A stretch of DNA of 64,000 nucleotides, from contig NZ_JYJA01000032.1 in the NCBI RefSeq assembly GCF_000956465.1, forward strand, positions 62,001 through 126,000, in the 5' to 3' direction. The translations under genes were made by a program, and so were the position numbers. This stretch comes from Microbacterium trichothecenolyticum. Its GTDB lineage: Bacteria; Actinomycetota; Actinomycetes; Actinomycetales; Microbacteriaceae. Under the pieces are notes generated by a model that searched no databases, had not been told where the DNA came from, and saw only the letters and a program-made list of their open reading frames with translations. Within the stretch, counting starts at the first letter, position 1. Each line of letters opens with the position of its first letter. Below, one piece after another: positions 38,889-46,879 of this stretch.

Positions 38889-39641
38889 TCAGCCGGCGCT
38901 CTGGCGGATCTCGACGCAGCAACGGCCCGCCGCGGGTGCCAGGACAGGCGTCCGTTCATCGCCGGTGGCGGTCGCGAGCCCCCGCACGAGCTCGAGGTTC
39001 GCTCCGCAGATGAGGGCGGTGTGCCGGGCCGCGAGGGTGTGGAAGGGGCAGTTCTCGAGGACCAGATCGGCAGTGGTCCCCACGGCCCCTCCACGCGCCG
39101 CTGGCGCGTCGCGCGGAGCCTCCGGCCGCGTGGGCCCAGCCGCGTCCTCCGCGCCGTCCGCAGCGGCCGCGTCCTTCGCGCACGGCGCGTAGCCGCAGAG
39201 GGTGAGCGCCGCCTCGAGGTCGGCACACCCGGCGCCGATCGCGGCACCTGCGGCGAACGCCTCGGCCTCGAGCGCGTCGCGCACCGGCACCCCTCGCTCA
39301 TCGGCCACCGCCGCCGCGGCCGCGAGCAGCTCACCGGCGAGCTCGTAGTGCCGTTCCGGGATGGTGGCGGCGAGCTCGGCGTCGGCGGCGCGGTAGAGCT
39401 TCGCCGGGCGCCCCGCGCCGGGGCCCGTGCGACCGGAACGCCTCTCGTACGAGATCGCCAGGAGGCCGGCATCCGCCAGCCGATCGAGGTTCACCGCCGC
39501 CGTGCTCCGCGGCATCCCGAGAGCGGCCGCAGCCTCGTCGCGGCCGATCGGCCGCTCGCTCGCGAGGCGGTACAGCTCGCGGCGCTGCGGGTCTGCGAGT
39601 GCCGCGACGGCCTCGGCGCGGTTGGGGGTGAGGATGCTCAC
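38889..39641 (-). CDS. SufR-like (COG2345) transcriptional regulator with a C-terminal cysteine cluster
   Basis: 250 residues. The N-terminal winged helix (about 10-85) reads PQRRELYRLASERPIGRDE and GMPRSTAAVNLDRLADAGLL, ending in GRPAKLYR. The C-terminal half has LENCPFHTLAARHTALICGANLELVRGL and GRCC, giving Cys198-X13-Cys212-X28-Cys241, the arrangement of iron-sulfur-sensing SufR-like regulators. Extra cysteines are at 139, 149 and 154. Residues about 157-191 are an Ala/Pro-rich insertion encoded largely by a dispersed palindromic repeat. GTG start appears leaderless. Divergent from folE across a shared promoter region, so it probably regulates that operon. Confidence 0.82.
   Translation of the reverse strand: MSILTPNRAEAVAALADPQRRELYRLASERPIGRDEAAAALGMPRSTAAVNLDRLADAGLLAISYERRSGRTGPGAGRPAKLYRAADAELAATIPERHYELAGELLAAAAAVADERGVPVRDALEAEAFAAGAAIGAGCADLEAALTLCGYAPCAKDAAAADGAEDAAGPTRPEAPRDAPAARGGAVGTTADLVLENCPFHTLAARHTALICGANLELVRGLATATGDERTPVLAPAAGRCCVEIRQSAG
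39077..39137. repeat. dispersed palindromic repeat, copy 2 (inside a coding region)
   Basis: About 61 nt matching 2675-2734 (blocks TCCCCACG, CCTCCACGC, GCGCGGAGCCTC, GGGCCCA). Here it lies in frame within the SufR-like regulator and encodes roughly residues 169-189, rich in Ala, Pro and Arg, between two conserved protein blocks. CCACGCG and CGCGTGG arms allow a hairpin. Confidence 0.65.
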
Positions 39642-39647
39642 GGCGTG

Positions 39648-39700
39648 AGTCTACCTCTAAAAGCAGGAATCTTGACAAAAGAATCCCAGAGTTCTAGCGT
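39648..39700. promoter_or_regulatory. overlapping divergent promoters, SufR-like regulator / folE
   Basis: Plus strand: TTGACA (39672-39677), 17 nt, TAGCGT (39695-39700) drives folE. Minus strand: TTGTCA (39678-39673) and TAGACT (39653-39648), spacer 19, drive the regulator, whose GTG would be at the transcription start. The two -35 boxes share five bases. Direct GAATC repeats at 39667-39671 and 39681-39685 bracket them and may be regulator contacts. Confidence 0.65.
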
Positions 39701-39743
39701 CGGGATCGGACGAGCCGATCGTGCTCAACACGAAGGAGTGGGG

Positions 39744-40346
39744 ATGATGTCGACCCCGGCGCACGCGACGGCGCTGCACGCCCTGCCCGACGAGGCTCCG
39801 ATCGATCGCGACGCGGCGATGCTCGCCGTCGGCGATCTGCTCGCGGCACTCGGCTTCGATCCGGACGAGGGCGACCTGGTCGAGACGCCGCGGCGCGTCG
39901 CCGACGCGTTCATCGAGATGATTACGCCCGAGCCGTTCGAGATGACCACGTTCGCGAACGAGGACGCGTACGACGAGCCGGTCGTCGTACGCGGCATCCC
40001 GTTCGTGTCGCTGTGCCGGCACCACCTGCTGCCGTTCCGCGGCACCGCGACCGTGGGCTACGTGCCCGGCGACCGTCTCGTGGGGCTCTCGAAGCTCGCG
40101 CGCGTCGTCGCGCACCACTCCCGTGGGCTTCAGGTGCAGGAGGCGCTGACGGTGCAGATCGCGCGCACGCTCGACAACGCCCTGGAACCGCGCGGGGTCG
40201 GCGTCGTCGTCGAGGCGGAGCACCTGTGCATGTCGGCGCGCGGAGTCCGCACCGATGCCGCCCTCACCACGACCACGGCGTTCCGTGGTGTGCTCGCCGC
40301 CGATCCGGCGATGCAGGCACGATTCGTCGGGACGCGCCCCGTCTGA
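39744..40346 (+). CDS. folE: GTP cyclohydrolase I
   Basis: 200 residues. The zinc and active-site motif is VSLCRHHLLPFRGTATVGYVPG, with the second zinc cysteine in EHLCMSARGVR; LSKLARVVAHHSRGLQVQEALT and TTTAFRG complete the fold. It converts GTP to 7,8-dihydroneopterin triphosphate. ATG 39744 or, better spaced from AAGGAG, ATG 39747. First gene of an operon with an FAD reductase, a FolP2-type protein and a RibD/DHFR-like reductase, unlike the usual ftsH-folE-folP-folB-folK order, so it may be a second folE. Confidence 0.93.
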   Translation: MMSTPAHATALHALPDEAPIDRDAAMLAVGDLLAALGFDPDEGDLVETPRRVADAFIEMITPEPFEMTTFANEDAYDEPVVVRGIPFVSLCRHHLLPFRGTATVGYVPGDRLVGLSKLARVVAHHSRGLQVQEALTVQIARTLDNALEPRGVGVVVEAEHLCMSARGVRTDAALTTTTAFRGVLAADPAMQARFVGTRPV

Positions 40347-40374
40347 CGTCCCGACACAGGCGAGAGGAGTCGTC

Positions 40375-41595
40375 ATGAGCCACATGCTGATCATCGGAGG
40401 AGGCCTCGCGGGCGGAACGGCCGCAGAGGCGCTGCGAGACGAGGGGTTCGACGGAGACATCACCGTCGTCGCCGCCGAGGCGCATCCGCCGTACCAGCGA
40501 CCCCCGCTCTCGAAGGGGTATCTCGCGGGGAGCGAGGGTCTGGATGCCGTCCTCCTCCACCCCGCCGAGTGGTACGACGAGCGCGGAATCCGGCTGATCA
40601 CCGGCGTCGCGGCCACCTCGCTCGAGCCCGCCGCGCACGCAGTGGAGCTCGAGGATGGCGAGAGACTGACGTACGACGCGGTGCTGCTCGCGACGGGGGC
40701 GACGCCGCGGATGGTCCCGCTGCCCGGCCACGACCTGCCCGGAGTCATGACGCTGCGGCGTCTGGACGACTCCGACGAGCTCGCGGCGCAGCTTCGCGAA
40801 GGCGGCAAGCGGCTCGTGGTGATCGGCGCGGGCTGGATCGGCATGGAGGTCGCCGCGACGGCCCGCGGCTTCGGCAACGAGGTCGCGATCCTCGAGCGTG
40901 ACGCGGTGCCGCTCGCGATGGCGCTCGGCGCCGAGATGGGGGAGGTGTTCCGGGGGCTCCACCTCGAGCACGGCGTCGACCTCCGCACGTCGGTCGGCGT
41001 GGACCGCATCGTCGGCGAAGGGCGCGCCGAGGGGGTCGTCGTCGACGGCGAGACGCTTGCCGCGGACCTCGTCCTCGTCGGCGTCGGTGCGTCTGCGAAC
41101 ACGGCGCTCGCCGAGGAGGCGGGGCTCGACATCCTGAACGGCGTCCTGACCGATGAGGCGCTGCGCACGAGCGCGGCCGACGTGTTCGCCGCGGGAGACA
41201 TCGCCAACGCGTTCCACCCCGTGCTGCAGCGGCACCTGCGCAGTGAGCACTGGGCGAATGCGCTGAATGCCGGCAAGGTCGTGGCGCGGTCGATGCTCGG
41301 GCAGCCGGCATCCTTCGACGACATCCCGTACTTCTACACGGACCAGTACGACCTCGGCATGGAGCTGTCGGGGTATGCGCCCCTGATGACGGATGCCGAG
41401 ATCGTCGTGCGCGGCGATCTCGACGCGCGCGAGTTCATCGCCTTCTGGACCGACGACGGTCGTATCGTCGCGGGCATGAACGTCAACGTGTGGGACGTGA
41501 ACGACAAGGTGCAGTCCCTCATCCGCTCCGGAGCGAGGATCGACCCCGACCGGCTGCGTGACCCCGAGGCGCCGCTGGAGGACCTGATCCCGTGA
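40375..41595 (+). CDS. FAD-dependent NAD(P)H:ferredoxin/rubredoxin reductase-like oxidoreductase
   Basis: 406 residues. FAD-binding GxGxxG is LIIGGGLAGGTAAEALR at the N-terminus; the NAD(P)H-binding loop is VVIGAGWIGMEVAATARGFG; the second FAD motif is DVFAAGDIANAFHP. HPPYQRPPLSKGYLAG and the C-terminal reductase domain (IPYFYTDQYDLGMELSGYA) match ferredoxin reductases of Rieske oxygenase systems. It would pass electrons from NADH to a small redox protein, none of which is adjacent. It overlaps the next gene as GTGA. Confidence 0.9.
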   Translation: MSHMLIIGGGLAGGTAAEALRDEGFDGDITVVAAEAHPPYQRPPLSKGYLAGSEGLDAVLLHPAEWYDERGIRLITGVAATSLEPAAHAVELEDGERLTYDAVLLATGATPRMVPLPGHDLPGVMTLRRLDDSDELAAQLREGGKRLVVIGAGWIGMEVAATARGFGNEVAILERDAVPLAMALGAEMGEVFRGLHLEHGVDLRTSVGVDRIVGEGRAEGVVVDGETLAADLVLVGVGASANTALAEEAGLDILNGVLTDEALRTSAADVFAAGDIANAFHPVLQRHLRSEHWANALNAGKVVARSMLGQPASFDDIPYFYTDQYDLGMELSGYAPLMTDAEIVVRGDLDAREFIAFWTDDGRIVAGMNVNVWDVNDKVQSLIRSGARIDPDRLRDPEAPLEDLIP

Positions 41596-42500
41596 CACTC
41601 GCGCCCGACACCGCCTCGGCCCTGCTCGCCCCGGTGCTCGACCTGCCGGGCGGTGCGCTCGACCTCTCGCGGCACATCGCGGTGATGGCGATCGTGAACC
41701 GCACGCCGGACTCGTTCTACGACCGCGGGGCGACGTTCGCGCTCGACGCCGCGGTGTCGGCCGGCTTCGCCGCCGTGGAGGCCGGCGCCGAGATCGTGGA
41801 CGTGGGAGGCGTGAAGTTCGCGCCCGGCCCGCCGGTTCCCATCGACGAGGAGATCGCGCGCGTCCTGCCCGTCGTGCGCGAGCTGGCGCCGGTCGCCCGC
41901 GTGAGCGTGGACACGTTCCACCCCGAGGTGGCGCGGGCGGCGATCGATGCGGGCGCCGCGATCATCAACGACACGACGGGCCTGCACGATCCCGCGATGG
42001 CCGAGGTGATCGCGCGGGGAGGCGCCGGGGTGGTCATCGCCCACAGTCTCGCGGCGCCGCGCACGCAGCATCCGCTCCCGCACTACGACGACGTGATCGG
42101 CGACATCGCCGAGTTCCTCGTCGCGCGCCGTGACCTGGCGAGGGAGCGTGGGATTCCCGATTCGCGGATCGTGCTCGACCCCGGCCACGACCTCAACAAG
42201 AACACGCAGCAGACCCTGGAGCTCACCCGGCGCCTGGGCGAGCTCGCGGGGCTCGGCGCGCCGCTGCTGGTGGCGCTTTCGAACAAGGACTTCGTCGGCG
42301 AGGCGCTCGACCGCGAGAAGGGCGACCGCCTTCCCGGCTCCCTCGCCGCGGCCGTGTTCTGCGCGCTGAACGGCGCACGCATCGTGCGTGCCCACAACGT
42401 GCGCGAGACCGTCGACGCGATGCGCATGGTGGAGGCGATCCTCGGCTGGCGCCGGCCCGCCTACGAGCGGCACAACACCCGACCCGAGGGGAATGACTGA
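41592..42500 (+). CDS. folP2: FolP2-type dihydropteroate synthase homologue
   Basis: 302 residues, TIM barrel with pterin-binding residues: MAIVNRTPDSFYDRGATF (loop 1), EIVDVGGVKFAPG, VSVDTFHPEVARAAIDAGAAIINDTTG and LDPGHDLNKNTQQTLEL. Genuine DHPS enzymes read NVTPDSFSDGG and DIGGESTRPG in the first two blocks; the changes here match mycobacterial FolP2, reported to lack DHPS activity (recalled). So a pterin-binding role with a different reaction is likely. GTG overlaps the previous TGA; its own TGA overlaps the next ATG. Confidence 0.85.
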   Translation: MTLAPDTASALLAPVLDLPGGALDLSRHIAVMAIVNRTPDSFYDRGATFALDAAVSAGFAAVEAGAEIVDVGGVKFAPGPPVPIDEEIARVLPVVRELAPVARVSVDTFHPEVARAAIDAGAAIINDTTGLHDPAMAEVIARGGAGVVIAHSLAAPRTQHPLPHYDDVIGDIAEFLVARRDLARERGIPDSRIVLDPGHDLNKNTQQTLELTRRLGELAGLGAPLLVALSNKDFVGEALDREKGDRLPGSLAAAVFCALNGARIVRAHNVRETVDAMRMVEAILGWRRPAYERHNTRPEGND

Positions 42501-43207
42501 TGCCGACGCGCTCCGAGCTCTTCGACGCCTATGCGCTGCACGGCCGCGACGGCACGCGCGTGCGCATGAACTTCGTCTCGAGCGCCGACGGAGCGGTCAC
42601 GCTCGAAGGACGCAGCGGCGCTCTCGGTGGCGACACGGACCGCGAGCTCATGCAGGTGCTGCGCGCGATGGCCGACGTGGTGCTGGTCGGTGCCGGCACC
42701 GTGCGTGCCGAAGGCTATGGCGGACTGCAGGTCGATCAGGACGAGGTCGCGTGGCGCCGCGCCCGCGGACTCGCCGACCAGCCAGCGCTCGCCGTGGTGA
42801 GCGGCGGCCTGCATCTCGATCCGGCCGACAAGGTCTTCGCCGAGGCGGTGCGCCGCCCGGTGATCGTGACGACGGATGCCGCGGCCGCCGCGGACGGCCG
42901 GCGCTTCGAGTCGGTGGCATCCGTGGTGGCATGCGGGGAAGCCGGCGTCGATCTCGCGGCGATGCTGGCCGCCTTCGCGCGCCGCGGCTGGACGCAGGTG
43001 CTGTGCGAGGGTGGCCCGCACCTCTTCGGAGCGCTGCTGGAGGCCGATCTCGTCGATGAGGTGTGCGTCACGCTGGCGCCCCGGTTCGTCGGAGGTGAGG
43101 CGGGCCGGATCGTGCAGGGCGCGGCCGAGGCCGACCGGCGGTTCGCCCTCGGGAGTGTCGTGACCGACGACGAGGGGTTCGCGTTCCTCCGCTACGTCGC
43201 TCCCTGA
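42500..43207 (+). CDS. RibD C-terminal/DHFR-fold reductase
   Basis: 235 residues. RVRMNFVSSADGAVTLEG and MQVLRAMADVVLVGAGTVRAEGYG are the NADPH/substrate blocks of the RibD_C family; LCEGGPHLFGALLEADLVDEVCVTLAPRFVGG is the conserved C-terminal region. M. tuberculosis Rv2671, of this family, has been shown to reduce dihydrofolate (recalled), so in a folE/folP2 operon a pterin or dihydrofolate reductase role is plausible. Translationally coupled to folP2 (1-nt overlap). Convergent with the TetR gene, 24 nt away, without a clear terminator. Confidence 0.85.
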   Translation: MPTRSELFDAYALHGRDGTRVRMNFVSSADGAVTLEGRSGALGGDTDRELMQVLRAMADVVLVGAGTVRAEGYGGLQVDQDEVAWRRARGLADQPALAVVSGGLHLDPADKVFAEAVRRPVIVTTDAAAAADGRRFESVASVVACGEAGVDLAAMLAAFARRGWTQVLCEGGPHLFGALLEADLVDEVCVTLAPRFVGGEAGRIVQGAAEADRRFALGSVVTDDEGFAFLRYVAP

Positions 43208-43231
43208 CCCTCTCGACCACGTCGTCCTCGA

Positions 43232-43783
43232 TCATGCCGTGAGGCAACCGCGAACGGCGACGGCGACGCTCGGACGCACGGGCGCGGTCGGGTCGACACT
43301 GAGTCGATGCAGGATGATGCCGTCGCCGAAGGCCATGAATGCGTGCAGCGCCGCATCCGGATGGGGTGCTCCGAGCGCGACCAGGAGTCCGCGGGTCCAC
43401 GCGGCGATGCCCTCGCGCTGAGCGCGAAGGGGTGCGAAGAGCACGGGGTCGGATGCCGCCTCGAGGAACAGTGCGTAGCGTGCCCGGGTGCGCACCGCGT
43501 GCGGTCCGGTGAGAAGTTCTATGCCCGCGCTGAAGATGTCGATAAAGCCTTCGAGGTCGTCGAACGGCTGAGCGAGCACCGCGGTGAGATCGCCGGCCTC
43601 GCGCTGCGCGATCCACTCCGCGACACCGGACAGCAGCGCGGCGCGGGTCCGGAAGTGGTTCGACGTCGAACCGCGCGGCAACCCCGCGTGCGCATCGACG
43701 CGCGCATGGGTGAGCGCGCGGATCCCCTGGGTGCCGACGAGTTCGACGGCGGCGTCCAGGGCGCGTTCACGGGTGGTGGTCAT
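43232..43783 (-). CDS. TetR-family regulator
   Basis: 183 residues. The DNA-binding domain is TTRERALDAAVELVGTQGIRALTHARVDAHAGLPRGSTSNHFRTRAALL (about 2-50), with the recognition helix at GLPRGSTSNHF. The rest is an all-helical ligand domain. It is divergent from an alpha/beta hydrolase gene, and a TACTA-N6-TAGTA palindrome lies between. ATG 43783 is preferred over an upstream GTG in frame. Confidence 0.9.
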   Translation of the reverse strand: MTTTRERALDAAVELVGTQGIRALTHARVDAHAGLPRGSTSNHFRTRAALLSGVAEWIAQREAGDLTAVLAQPFDDLEGFIDIFSAGIELLTGPHAVRTRARYALFLEAASDPVLFAPLRAQREGIAAWTRGLLVALGAPHPDAALHAFMAFGDGIILHRLSVDPTAPVRPSVAVAVRGCLTA

Positions 43784-43829
43784 CCAGTCGAGCCTATGCG
43801 ACCAGACCACTGTGAGAGCGGTGACAATC

Positions 43830-43845
43830 TACTATGAACGTAGTA
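43830..43845. promoter_or_regulatory. TetR operator candidate TACTA-N6-TAGTA
   Basis: A 5-bp inverted repeat, AT-rich against a 70% GC background, 12 nt before the hydrolase ATG and about 47 nt before the TetR ATG. It overlaps TAGTAT/TATCCT -10-like hexamers, so a bound repressor would block the hydrolase promoter. Confidence 0.6.
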
Positions 43846-43856
43846 TCCTCGGGGTC

Positions 43857-44729
43857 ATGACCGATGTCACGGGTCTCCGTTCGCGGATGGTCACCGCCAA
43901 CGGACTGCGGATGCATGTGACCGAGATCGGCGCCGGTGAACCGGTGCTGCTCCTGCACGGTTTCCCTCAGAGTTCGCGGGAGTGGGCGCCGGTGATGGCG
44001 GGCCTGGCGGATCGGGCGCGCCTGATCGCGCCGGACCTGCGCGGGGCGGGGGAGACGGAAGCCCCGCCGTCGGGCTACGACGCGCGGACAGTCCTGCACG
44101 ACGTGATCGCGCTGCTCGATGAGCTCGGCATCGAACGCGTGGACCTCGTCGGGCACGACTGGGGAGCGCTCGTCGGCTTCGACCTCTGTCTCGGGCACCC
44201 CGATCGGGTTCGCAGATACGTTGCCATCGCCGTGCCGGCCCCGTATTTCGACATGACCCCCGCGCTGCTGGCGGGCATGGGGAAGGCGATGCCGCACCTG
44301 TGGTTCCAGTGGGCGATCGCGACGCCGGTGCTCGGACCGCGACTGCTGTCGCGCGGAAGGCAGAGGCTCGCCCGTTGGCTGCTCCGCGGGTTCGAGCGGC
44401 GGCCGATGGACTCGGCGGATGTGGAGGCGTACGTCGCGGCGCTGCGAGATCCCGCTCGGGCCCGAGCGGCCTCGAAGCTCTACCGTGGACTGATCCTCCC
44501 CGCGTTCATGAAGATCATGCGCGGCGGCTATCGCGGGCGGGTCCTGAACACCCCGACGCTGGTGCTCTTCGGCGCCGACGACGCGCTGCTGCCCAAGGAC
44601 GCCATGGCGGTGAGGCCCGAGGACGCGCCGCACACCACGGTCGAGTTCGTTCCCGGCGGAGCGCACTTCCTCGTCGATGACAATCCTGACGAGGTCACTC
44701 GACGGGTGGCCGGCTTCCTTCTCGACTGA
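43857..44729 (+). CDS. alpha/beta hydrolase (epoxide hydrolase/haloalkane dehalogenase-like)
   Basis: 290 residues. HGF motif VLLLHGFPQSSREWAPVM forms the oxyanion region; the nucleophile elbow is VGHDWGALVGF, so the nucleophile is an aspartate, as in epoxide hydrolases and dehalogenases; the catalytic histidine is in PGGAHFLVDDNPDEV. The cap region follows AVPAPYF. Substrate unknown. TATCCT 7 nt before the ATG suggests a leaderless transcript. Controlled, by position, by the divergent TetR gene. Confidence 0.9.
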   Translation: MTDVTGLRSRMVTANGLRMHVTEIGAGEPVLLLHGFPQSSREWAPVMAGLADRARLIAPDLRGAGETEAPPSGYDARTVLHDVIALLDELGIERVDLVGHDWGALVGFDLCLGHPDRVRRYVAIAVPAPYFDMTPALLAGMGKAMPHLWFQWAIATPVLGPRLLSRGRQRLARWLLRGFERRPMDSADVEAYVAALRDPARARAASKLYRGLILPAFMKIMRGGYRGRVLNTPTLVLFGADDALLPKDAMAVRPEDAPHTTVEFVPGGAHFLVDDNPDEVTRRVAGFLLD

Positions 44730-44965
44730 GCTGCCAACCTGCTCCGCAGCATCCGGCCGCTAGTGCGTGGCTGCCTGACCCGGGTGGTGCGACCACACGC
44801 TGTTGTGCTCTGGCATGAGACAGGTCTACCCGCCCGGTCCGACATCCGGGTTTGCTCTGTCGTGTGCGCGCGCCGTGTATTAGGTTTCTCGTGATCGCGC
44901 CCACGAGGACGCGTGCATCTCGGCGGGCACAGCCGCCCGCCAGAAAACGGGAGGGTTCTGTGCAC

Positions 44966-46822
44966 ATGCGCAAGACATCGACGGCCCGGCTTGCGGGAGG
45001 CGCGGTCATCGCCGCCACCGCGGTCGCGCTCGCCCTGGTCGGTCCGGGATCGGCGGCTACCGCCGTGTCTGATGACAAGAAGACGCCGCCAGGCCAGCAG
45101 TTCGACATCCAGCTGCTGTCGTTCAACGACTTCCACGGCAACCTCGAACCGCCCGCCGGATCCAGCGGTCGCCTCGTCATCGATCACTTGCTCGCCCCCG
45201 GGGCGACCCGGCCGACAGACGTTACGACGGACACGCTCACGCCTGCCGGAGTCGGCGGGGTCGAGTACCTCGCGACCCATCTCGCGCAGGCGCGGGAGTC
45301 CAACCATTGGTCGCTCACGGTCGCGGCCGGTGACCTCATCGGCGCATCGCCCCTGCTGTCGGGCGCATTTCACGACGAGCCGACCATCGAGGCTCTCAAC
45401 GCACTGAAGCTCGACGTGTCCGCGGTCGGAAACCACGAGTTCGACGAGGGCTACGTCGAGCTGCAGCGCATGGCGAACGGCGGCTGCATCGACGACGGCG
45501 ACGGCGCGAACAACCAGAACTCCTGCCCGGACCGCAAGTTCCGCGGCGCCGACTTCGACTACCTGGCCGCCAACGTCGTGAAGGCGGGGACGAACGAGAC
45601 GATCCTCCCGGCGTACACGATCAAGAAGATGAAGAGCGCCAAGATCGCCTTCATCGGAATGACCCTCAAGGACACCCCCGACATCGTCACCGCGTCGGGC
45701 ATCGCGGGTCTCGAGTTCAAGGACGAGGTTGCCACTGCGAACGCACTGGTGCCCGAGCTCAAGGCGAAGGGCGTCAACGCGATCGTCGTGCTCATCCACC
45801 AGGGCGGCGTGCCCGGACAGCAGACCTGGTACGACCAGAACAACAACCCGTACCAGGTGAACCCGTCCTATGATGCGGCGTGCGCCAATGGCGCACAGCT
45901 CGATCCTACGAGCCCGATCATCCCGATCGCCCAGGGTCTCGACCCGGCGATCGACATGATCATCTCGGGGCACACCCACCAGCCGTACGTGTGCAGCATC
46001 AAGGATCCCGCCGGACAGGACCGCATGGTGACGTCCGCCTCGTCGTTCGGACGCCTCTACACCGACACCACGCTCACGTACGACAAGAAGGCCGACGACA
46101 TCATTCGTACCTCGGTGAAGAGCGCAAACGTGCTCGTGACCCGTGATGTGGCGAAAGACAAGGCAGAGACCGAGCTCATCGCGAAGTACAAGACGCTGGT
46201 GGCCCCGATCGCGAGCAAGGTGATCGGCCAGATCTCGTCCGACATCAACCGCGCGGCCAACCCGGGCGGCGAAACGGCGCTGGGCGACCTCATCGCCGAT
46301 GCGCAGCTCGCCGATCCCAGCGTCGTCGGTCCGTACGCACCGCCGGTCATCGCCCTGATGAATCCCGGCGGCATCCGTGCCGATCTGACGTACAGCGCGT
46401 CGTCGTGGGGCGAGGCGCCGGGGGCGGTCACGTTCGAGGAGGCGTTCACGGTCCAGCCGTTCAACAACTACCTGGTCTCGCTCGACCTCACCGGTGCGCA
46501 GATCAAGCAGCTGCTGAACCAGCAGTGGAGTGGAGCCAATGCGAGCGCGAAGAAGATCCTGCAGGTGAGCGCGGGCTTCGCGTACTCCTACTCGGGCACA
46601 ACGCTCGGGGCGGTCACGCTCAACGGGCAGCCGCTGGCCGACACGACGGTATACCGCGTGGTCACGAACAACTTCCTCGCCGGCGGCGGGGATGGGTTCC
46701 CGACGTTCCTGCAGGCGCAGAACGTCTACTACGGCGGGCTCGACATCGACGCGTTCGCCGCGTACCTGACCGCGCACAGCCCCTACGCGCCGGGCGCGCT
46801 CAACCGCATCACCCTGCAATAA
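44966..46822 (+). CDS. secreted 5'-nucleotidase / UshA-like metallophosphatase
   Basis: 618 residues with a Sec signal peptide (KTSTARLAGGAVIAATAVAL to about residue 31). Metal-binding motifs in order: LLSFNDFHGNLEP, AAGDLIGASP, AVGNHEFDEG, VLIHQGG and ISGHTHQPY. The 5'-nucleotidase C-terminal domain has MNPGGIRADL and TNNFLAGGGDGFPTF for the nucleoside stack. It would release phosphate from extracellular nucleotides. No LPXTG anchor. GTG 44960 is a possible alternative start; GGGAGGG sits better with ATG 44966. The preceding 236 nt hold no gene; I see only a small GTGGT/ACCAC hairpin there. Confidence 0.92.
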   Translation: MRKTSTARLAGGAVIAATAVALALVGPGSAATAVSDDKKTPPGQQFDIQLLSFNDFHGNLEPPAGSSGRLVIDHLLAPGATRPTDVTTDTLTPAGVGGVEYLATHLAQARESNHWSLTVAAGDLIGASPLLSGAFHDEPTIEALNALKLDVSAVGNHEFDEGYVELQRMANGGCIDDGDGANNQNSCPDRKFRGADFDYLAANVVKAGTNETILPAYTIKKMKSAKIAFIGMTLKDTPDIVTASGIAGLEFKDEVATANALVPELKAKGVNAIVVLIHQGGVPGQQTWYDQNNNPYQVNPSYDAACANGAQLDPTSPIIPIAQGLDPAIDMIISGHTHQPYVCSIKDPAGQDRMVTSASSFGRLYTDTTLTYDKKADDIIRTSVKSANVLVTRDVAKDKAETELIAKYKTLVAPIASKVIGQISSDINRAANPGGETALGDLIADAQLADPSVVGPYAPPVIALMNPGGIRADLTYSASSWGEAPGAVTFEEAFTVQPFNNYLVSLDLTGAQIKQLLNQQWSGANASAKKILQVSAGFAYSYSGTTLGAVTLNGQPLADTTVYRVVTNNFLAGGGDGFPTFLQAQNVYYGGLDIDAFAAYLTAHSPYAPGALNRITLQ

Positions 46823-46832
46823 GCCGCGGGAC

Positions 46833-46869
46833 AGCGGTGGCCCGGCGCGACAGGCGCCGGGCCACCGCT
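46833..46869. terminator. bidirectional terminator after the 5'-nucleotidase
   Basis: AGCGGTGGCCCGGCGC pairs with GCGCCGGGCCACCGCT (16 bp, 5-nt loop), then CTCTCT. It separates convergent genes. Confidence 0.85.
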
Positions 46870-46879
46870 CTCTCAGCGG

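Noticed and set aside
44730-44965. A missed gene or RNA in the 236-nt gap before the 5'-nucleotidase
   Set aside because: No coding frame with a credible start and no stable large structure, only a 5-bp GTGGT/ACCAC hairpin; the promoter-like words have wrong spacing.
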